42,997 nt of DNA from Gammaproteobacteria bacterium (lineage in GTDB: Bacteria > Pseudomonadota > Gammaproteobacteria > SZUA-140). The stretch's first letter is position 1; each line of letters opens with the position of its first letter. Where the stretch lies: positions 1 through 42,997 of the forward strand of contig JALSGV010000179.1 in the NCBI GenBank assembly GCA_026982565.1, read 5' to 3'. This document shows, piece by piece, positions 37,824-42,997 of the stretch. Below the pieces are notes generated by a model. The model was not told the origin of the DNA and searched no databases. It was given only the letters and a program-made list of their open reading frames with translations. The position numbers and the translations under genes are program-made.

Positions 37824-37857
37824 GAATCAAGGCCTGGGTCAGCACAGGCCTTGATTC
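37824..37857 (+). terminator. 13-bp hairpin after the Met-rich gene
   Basis: AATCAAGGCCTG (37825-37836) pairs with CAGGCCTTGATT (37845-37856) with one extra outer G-C pair. The loop is GGTCAGCA. The T-tract is poor (CGTTTCG), so it may be a stabilising hairpin. Confidence 0.6.
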
Positions 37858-37996
37858 GTTTCGGGAACGCAACTGCTGTTCTTCGTTTGTATCAAACGTC
37901 TGTCGTCCCGCTGATTTTCGCCCGCCCTGTATTTTCTTTTGTCTTCCTGACACACCTTGGTTAAGATGCTCTCTTTTACCGTCTCTGAAGTGTCAT

Positions 37997-38395
37997 ATGA
38001 AATACATAACAGCCATCACATTTGCCGCTTTGTTGTCCGTTGGAAGCGATCGTGTCGCGGCGGAAGAAGACTATGATTATTTCCCGCATCTCATCACCCT
38101 GATAGCCACGTTGGCCAATATGGCCGTCGAGGCGGATAATTGTGAGCAGCAATTGACCAATTTTGGCAAGCGGGGCCTGGAAAGCCCTGATTGCCGGAGT
38201 TTCAAAAAAACCTATTACAGTCATTGGCCTGACCGCGAGTCGCTGCAGGATGAAATTCTCTCTTATGTATTGCGCAGCGAGGCGGGGGAGTTCGAGTGTG
38301 ATGAGCGCTGCCGCAACATGCTCATGCGCAGCGAGGAGTTGCGCATTATCATAGTTTATACCCTGGATTACATGGAATTCGCCTTGGATTACTGA
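37997..38395 (+). CDS. Small exported protein of unknown function
   Basis: A 132-residue protein with a signal peptide (KYITAITFAALLSVG, cut near VAA). The mature part has four cysteines (NCEQQ, DCRSF, ECDERC), probably two disulfides, and acidic and aromatic clusters. I recognise no domain. It sits between two other small exported-protein genes, but gaps of 187 and 150 bp suggest separate units. Confidence 0.6.
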   Translation: MKYITAITFAALLSVGSDRVAAEEDYDYFPHLITLIATLANMAVEADNCEQQLTNFGKRGLESPDCRSFKKTYYSHWPDRESLQDEILSYVLRSEAGEFECDERCRNMLMRSEELRIIIVYTLDYMEFALDY

Positions 38396-38545
38396 CCGCC
38401 CCGGAGTATGTTGGGAATAGGTAAGCTGGCAATAATTGATAAAAACAATCAAATAAATGTGTATTCAGATGGGGTTAAATGATAGATTAAGCTTCCGGGT
38501 ATGATTTCGGTAAGTGGTTTTCAACTATCGTCAAGGAGTCCTACC

Positions 38546-38896
38546 ATGAGAAGATTATCTGTCATTTGCTTTGCCCTGTTGTTCAGTCTCGTCTCTTTCG
38601 CGGTCGTGGCGGGAGAAGGCCCCCTGAAGCTGCCCGAAGGGGCGAACCCGTCTGCCGTCATGCACAATGATGAAGGCATTGCCTCCTGGAACAAGGGCGA
38701 TTACCGGGCCGCCCTCATGCATTTCAGTGAGGCCTCCAAAATCGACCCTTCTGGTGAAACCCATTTCAATGAGGCCATCAGCCTGGACAAGCTGGGTCGC
38801 CATGGCGATGCCGCCATGCATTTCAGGTCCGCCAAGAAGAACGCCAATGGCAATGAAAAGATCCTGAAATCCCGCATTCTCAACGCCCATCTGTAA
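38546..38896 (+). CDS. Small secreted TPR-like protein
   Basis: A 116-residue protein from the ATG at 38546, which has AAGGAG upstream; a longer frame at 38501 lacks this. A signal peptide (LSVICFALLFSLVSFAVVAG) precedes two to three TPR-like helical pairs (GIASWNKGDYRAALMHFSEA, HFNEAISLDKLGRHGDAAMH). Likely a periplasmic protein-interaction module; partner unknown. A hairpin with CCCGGCC/GGCCGGG (38911-38928) follows. Confidence 0.7.
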   Translation: MRRLSVICFALLFSLVSFAVVAGEGPLKLPEGANPSAVMHNDEGIASWNKGDYRAALMHFSEASKIDPSGETHFNEAISLDKLGRHGDAAMHFRSAKKNANGNEKILKSRILNAHL

Positions 38897-38910
38897 ACAA
38901 CGGTGTACCG

Positions 38911-38928
38911 CCCGGCCAATGGGCCGGG
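38911..38928 (+). terminator. Hairpin after the TPR-like gene
   Basis: CCCGGCC (38911-38917) and GGCCGGG (38922-38928) form a GC-rich stem with a 4-nt loop, 15 bp after the stop codon. No T-tract follows, so termination is uncertain. Confidence 0.45.
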
Positions 38929-38989
38929 TGGTCTCCGGTACAGCGCGGGAGATCGCGACTCGCGGCCGGAGCGCCGGGCAAATTGTCAA

Positions 38990-39009
38990 CCTGCACCCAT
39001 GAATTCAGG
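38990..39009. repeat. 20-bp imperfect palindrome, copy 3
   Basis: CCTGCACCCATGAATTCAGG lies about 90 bp upstream of the glutamate dehydrogenase ATG, so it could be an operator there. It matches copies at 7720 and 32257 in its outer arms. Confidence 0.5.
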
Positions 39010-39098
39010 CGCATAATCTCACGCGGCGTTGCTGGCATGATGGTATGTTTCATGCAGTAAACCTTTGTCGAGGATAATGCGGGGGCGAAGGACGGATC

Positions 39099-40526
39099 AT
39101 GGGTAACAGTCTGACGGGTAAAGAACCCACTTTCAGGGAAAGCGTTGACCTGATGGTGGACCGGGCCATGGCGGCCATGGGCATCGATGCAGGCACGGCG
39201 ACGGCCATCAAATCCTGTAACGCGGTTCTGAAGGTTCAGTTTCCCGTCAAGATCCGCGGCAAGACCGAGATCTTCACCGGCTGGCGCGCCGTTCACAGCA
39301 CCCACCGCCTGCCCGTCAAGGGCGGCATCCGCTACGCGCCCTATGCCGATCAGGATGAGGTCGAGGCCCTGGCGGCTCTCATGACCTACAAGTGCGCCAT
39401 CGTCGATGTGCCCTTCGGCGGTTCCAAGGGGGCGTTGGTGATCGATCCCTCCCAGTATGAGCGGGATGAGATGGAAATGATCACCCGCCGTTTTACCCTG
39501 GAGCTGACGCGCAAGGGTTTTCTCAGTCCCGCCACCAACGTGCCCGCGCCGGATGTGGGGACCGGTCAACGCGAGATGGCGTGGATGGCGGACACCTACA
39601 AACACTTGCACCCCGATGATATCAATTACATCGCCTGCGTGACGGGCAAGCCCGTACACCATGGCGGTATCCAGGGACGGGTGGAGGCCACCGGACGGGG
39701 TGTGCAATATGCCCTGCGGGAATTCTTCCGCCATGAGGAGGACGTCAAGGCGGCCAACATGCGTGGTGGCCTGGAAGGCAAGCGCATCGTGGTGCAGGGG
39801 CTGGGCAATGTCGGCTATCACGCCGCCAAGTTTCTGTCTGAAGAAGACGGTGCGCGCATCATTGCGGTCATCGAGCGCGACGGCGCTCTCCTCAACGAAA
39901 AAGGCATCGATATTGAAGAACTCTACCAGCATATGGTGGAGCACCACACCATCAGGAATTTCCCTGGCGTTTCCCTGGTGGAAGACGGTCATAAAGTGCT
40001 GGAGCTGGAATGCGATATTCTGATACCCGCCGCGCTGGAAGGTCAGATCACCATGGAAAATGCCGGCCGCATCAAGGCAAAACTGATCGCCGAGGCCGCC
40101 AATGGGCCAGTGACCTATGGCGCCGACGGCATTCTCAACAAGCGCGGAGTGATGATATTGCCCGATGCCTATGTCAATGCAGGAGGCGTGACGGTTTCCT
40201 ACTTCGAATGGATCCGTAATATATCCCACATCCGTCTGGGCAGGATGCAGCGCCGCCATGATGAAATACGTGGCTACCAGATGGCCGCCATGCTGGAGGA
40301 GGCGACAGGCGCCAAGGTGCCCGCGCATTTTCGCGAGAGCATTACCCGCGGGGCCAACGAACTCGATCTGGTGCGGTCGGGCCTGGACGACACCATGCGC
40401 CTGGCCTACCAGGAAATCCGCAAGACTTTGCGCGAAGAAGACAAGGTCTGCGACTTGCGCACCGCCACCTACGTCACGGCAATTCGCAAGATTGCCCGTT
40501 CCTATCTCGATATTGGGATCTATTAA
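39099..40526 (+). CDS. Glutamate dehydrogenase
   Basis: A 475-residue Glu/Leu/Phe/Val dehydrogenase. Substrate and catalytic blocks: LPVKGGIRYAPYADQDEVEA, PFGGSKGAL (catalytic Lys), VPAPDVGTG; dinucleotide site VVQGLGNVGYHAAKF, then AAANGP-like EAANGPVTYGADGIL. The length and sequence type fit bacterial small GDH, with NAD specificity likely but not proven. Ammonium from urease would be a substrate if it works in the amination direction. It is flanked by a palindrome upstream and a nested repeat element downstream. Confidence 0.92.
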   Translation: MGNSLTGKEPTFRESVDLMVDRAMAAMGIDAGTATAIKSCNAVLKVQFPVKIRGKTEIFTGWRAVHSTHRLPVKGGIRYAPYADQDEVEALAALMTYKCAIVDVPFGGSKGALVIDPSQYERDEMEMITRRFTLELTRKGFLSPATNVPAPDVGTGQREMAWMADTYKHLHPDDINYIACVTGKPVHHGGIQGRVEATGRGVQYALREFFRHEEDVKAANMRGGLEGKRIVVQGLGNVGYHAAKFLSEEDGARIIAVIERDGALLNEKGIDIEELYQHMVEHHTIRNFPGVSLVEDGHKVLELECDILIPAALEGQITMENAGRIKAKLIAEAANGPVTYGADGILNKRGVMILPDAYVNAGGVTVSYFEWIRNISHIRLGRMQRRHDEIRGYQMAAMLEEATGAKVPAHFRESITRGANELDLVRSGLDDTMRLAYQEIRKTLREEDKVCDLRTATYVTAIRKIARSYLDIGIY

Positions 40527-40892
40527 CCCGGATCTACCTCCCCCTTCGAGCCGCGAGGGTCAGGTCGCGTATTGCGAAATCTTTGTGTATTATACTCCGG
40601 GGCTTGGTCAGGTCATTGCGTCTTGAGTTCTCGGATGCCCCATATCACGTTGCCTCCCATGGAGGTCGTCAGGAAGGTATTTATTAACCCGGCAACCATA
40701 TATAGGAAGGTCTGATTAATTCGTCATCCCGGCGAAGGCCGGGATCCAGTTATTTGATTTTCCTGGATTCCCGCCTGCGCGGGAATGACGATTGTCGGAT
40801 TAATCAGGCCTTCCTATATCGTTGCCGGGTTAATATGAAGATGACGACCGATGTTCAGTAAACTGAGAGTCAGCCTGACAGCGTCAGAAAGA
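40527..40892. other. Intergenic region after GDH
   Basis: 366 bp without a gene. The left 157 bp holds no clear feature apart from an AT-rich TATTATACT near 40588. The middle is the nested inverted-repeat element (40684-40833). The right 59 bp precedes the lipoprotein start, with an alternative ATG at 40851. Confidence 0.6.
40684..40833. repeat. Nested 150-bp inverted-repeat element (MITE-like)
   Basis: Three layers are visible. Outer arms: TTAACCCGGCAAC (40684-40696) and GTTGCCGGGTTAA (40821-40833). Middle arms: TATAGGAAGGTCTGATTAAT (40701-40720) and its near-complement (40799-40818). Core: the two REP-like hairpins CGTCATCCCGGC... (from 40722) and its inverted mate ending GGGAATGACG (40790). 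The outer arms equal those between ureF and ureG, and the core equals the copy at 59-120. The middle layer appears to have inserted at a TATA in the outer palindrome. Confidence 0.85.
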
Positions 40893-41732
40893 ATGAATGG
40901 ATATTCTCGGAGGATTGCCTGTGCAATGCTCCTGTTGCCGGTCATCCTGGTATCAGGGTGCGCCTCTTTCAAGCAGGAAATGCACGCATTTCCAAGGGAA
41001 TTGGCCATGATGATGGAAAAGGAGGAATGCGATTGTGATATCCTGGAGTTTCTCGGTGACAAGGAAGGGCGCCTGATCAGGGGTGGCGTGGTGCAAGGCG
41101 CATATTCCTATAAAAAGAAAACCCTGCGCGTGGATGTGGATGACAGCCTGCTGAGTTATTTGTCTTCCACACTGACCATCGATGAAGTCAGGCAGAAGGC
41201 GCGTCTTGTGAATCCCTTTGATGGGCAGGCCTATGTGATCTCGGGTGTCTATCAGGGGGAAAAACCAACGGTGACCATTACTCTGAAAAAAGGATCGGAG
41301 GATGCCGGGACCGTGGGCCGGCTTGATTCAGCCGGGCATGGGGTCATCGGGACGCGGACGTTCCAGGTCAAGGAAGAGCGCTGGTGGGAAAGAGCGACTG
41401 CCAGGGAGGTCGTCAATGGAGAGGCGCGATGGCATCAATATCCGGATGGCGCCTATATTGCGATTGACAGCGGTGATGAGGGGACGACAAGGATTTTCCA
41501 GGGGGCGATTCCCGGCAAGTTTGCAGGCATGGACACTTTTGTCGGTCTCAGGGCCGTCGCATACCTTCCCCGCGGGCGGGATGAAAACTATGGACGGGAC
41601 CTATTCCTGTTTTATTTCGGCTGGCTTTTCTATGAAACGTTCACCGACGACATCATGAGTCTGCCCTATTGCCTGGACAGGGAAGAGGACATTGTTCAGG
41701 ATGGTTGTCCCGGGGACATGTATGTCCACTGA
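40893..41732 (+). CDS. Lipoprotein of unknown function
   Basis: A 279-residue lipoprotein. From the ATG at 40893 the signal peptide is short and ends VSGC (Cys23), which is why I prefer it to the ATG at 40851. The mature part is mixed alpha/beta with CDCDILEFLGDKEGR, YLSSTLTIDEVRQKARLVNPF and YCLDREEDIVQDGC. Cysteines at the two ends may pair. No domain is recognised. It is convergent with thiC. Confidence 0.68.
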   Translation: MNGYSRRIACAMLLLPVILVSGCASFKQEMHAFPRELAMMMEKEECDCDILEFLGDKEGRLIRGGVVQGAYSYKKKTLRVDVDDSLLSYLSSTLTIDEVRQKARLVNPFDGQAYVISGVYQGEKPTVTITLKKGSEDAGTVGRLDSAGHGVIGTRTFQVKEERWWERATAREVVNGEARWHQYPDGAYIAIDSGDEGTTRIFQGAIPGKFAGMDTFVGLRAVAYLPRGRDENYGRDLFLFYFGWLFYETFTDDIMSLPYCLDREEDIVQDGCPGDMYVH

Positions 41733-41803
41733 ACCGGATTCCATTTGAGCCAGGAAGATAGAACCCCTGGGGTAGCAAATAAGCCAAGCCTGACCCGGCA
41801 GAC

Positions 41804-42997
<1,194 letters not shown>

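Noticed and set aside
39030..39060. A TGGCATGATGGTATG sequence before glutamate dehydrogenase as a second sigma-54 promoter
   Set aside because: The -12 GC is missing at the required 10-bp distance.
40560..40600. A promoter with TATTATACT for the lipoprotein gene
   Set aside because: There is no -35 at a suitable distance and the gene begins 300 bp away behind the repeat.

Overview
The window is a GC-rich, gene-dense stretch of chromosome from what looks like a free-living gammaproteobacterium. The gene set (argS beside a SPOR protein, PriA, HemJ instead of HemG/HemY, oligopeptidase A, YqaA, biosynthetic SpeA, two-ACT IlvA) fits Gammaproteobacteria, perhaps a Chromatiales-like lineage. I cannot fix the order or genus from sequence alone. 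There is no phage, plasmid or CRISPR content.

Layout. 1-7.6 kb holds housekeeping genes: speA (+), then a leftward run of hemJ, priA, argS and a SPOR-domain protein. A 0.4-kb non-coding gap between hemJ and priA (6787-7193) carries a cluster of DnaA-box-like nonamers around an AT-rich stretch, resembling a replication origin or a DnaA-regulated promoter. 7.8-19.9 kb is a complete urea-use island on the + strand: ureDABCEFG (nickel urease and its maturation proteins), then an outer-membrane porin and urtABCDE (urea ABC transporter). A sigma-54-type promoter with an upstream NtrC-like site precedes the porin, so the uptake half is probably switched on by nitrogen limitation. Urea would cross the outer membrane by the porin, be captured by UrtA, imported by UrtBCDE and hydrolysed in the cytoplasm. 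The resulting ammonium could feed the glutamate dehydrogenase at 39.1 kb.

19.9-31.1 kb is mixed: a CLC chloride protein with CBS domains, a probable small RNA with its own promoter and terminator, yqaA, a cyclic-nucleotide-binding/rhodanese fusion, a very large FAD/Fe-S/CCG oxidoreductase, a DUF2905 membrane protein, rpiA, ilvA, a frameshifted gene remnant and an alpha/beta hydrolase. 31.2-35.2 kb is a leftward cluster (glutathione reductase-like, gamma carbonic anhydrase, DUF2059-type lipoprotein, VanZ-like protein). 35.3-43 kb holds prlC, a methionine-rich secreted protein, two small exported proteins, glutamate dehydrogenase, a lipoprotein and the C-terminal part of thiC, which runs off the right edge.

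Small palindromic repeats are a theme: a TTAACCCGGCAAC inverted-repeat family (inside the urease operon, and as a nested 150-bp element at 40.7 kb), a separate 150-bp perfect-armed element at 27.5 kb, REP-like units at both ends of the window, and a 20-nt palindrome family in three intergenic regions. I saw no clear new multi-gene system. The strongest items for follow-up are the DnaA-box cluster, the sigma-54/NtrC promoter, the small-RNA candidate and the nested palindromic elements.
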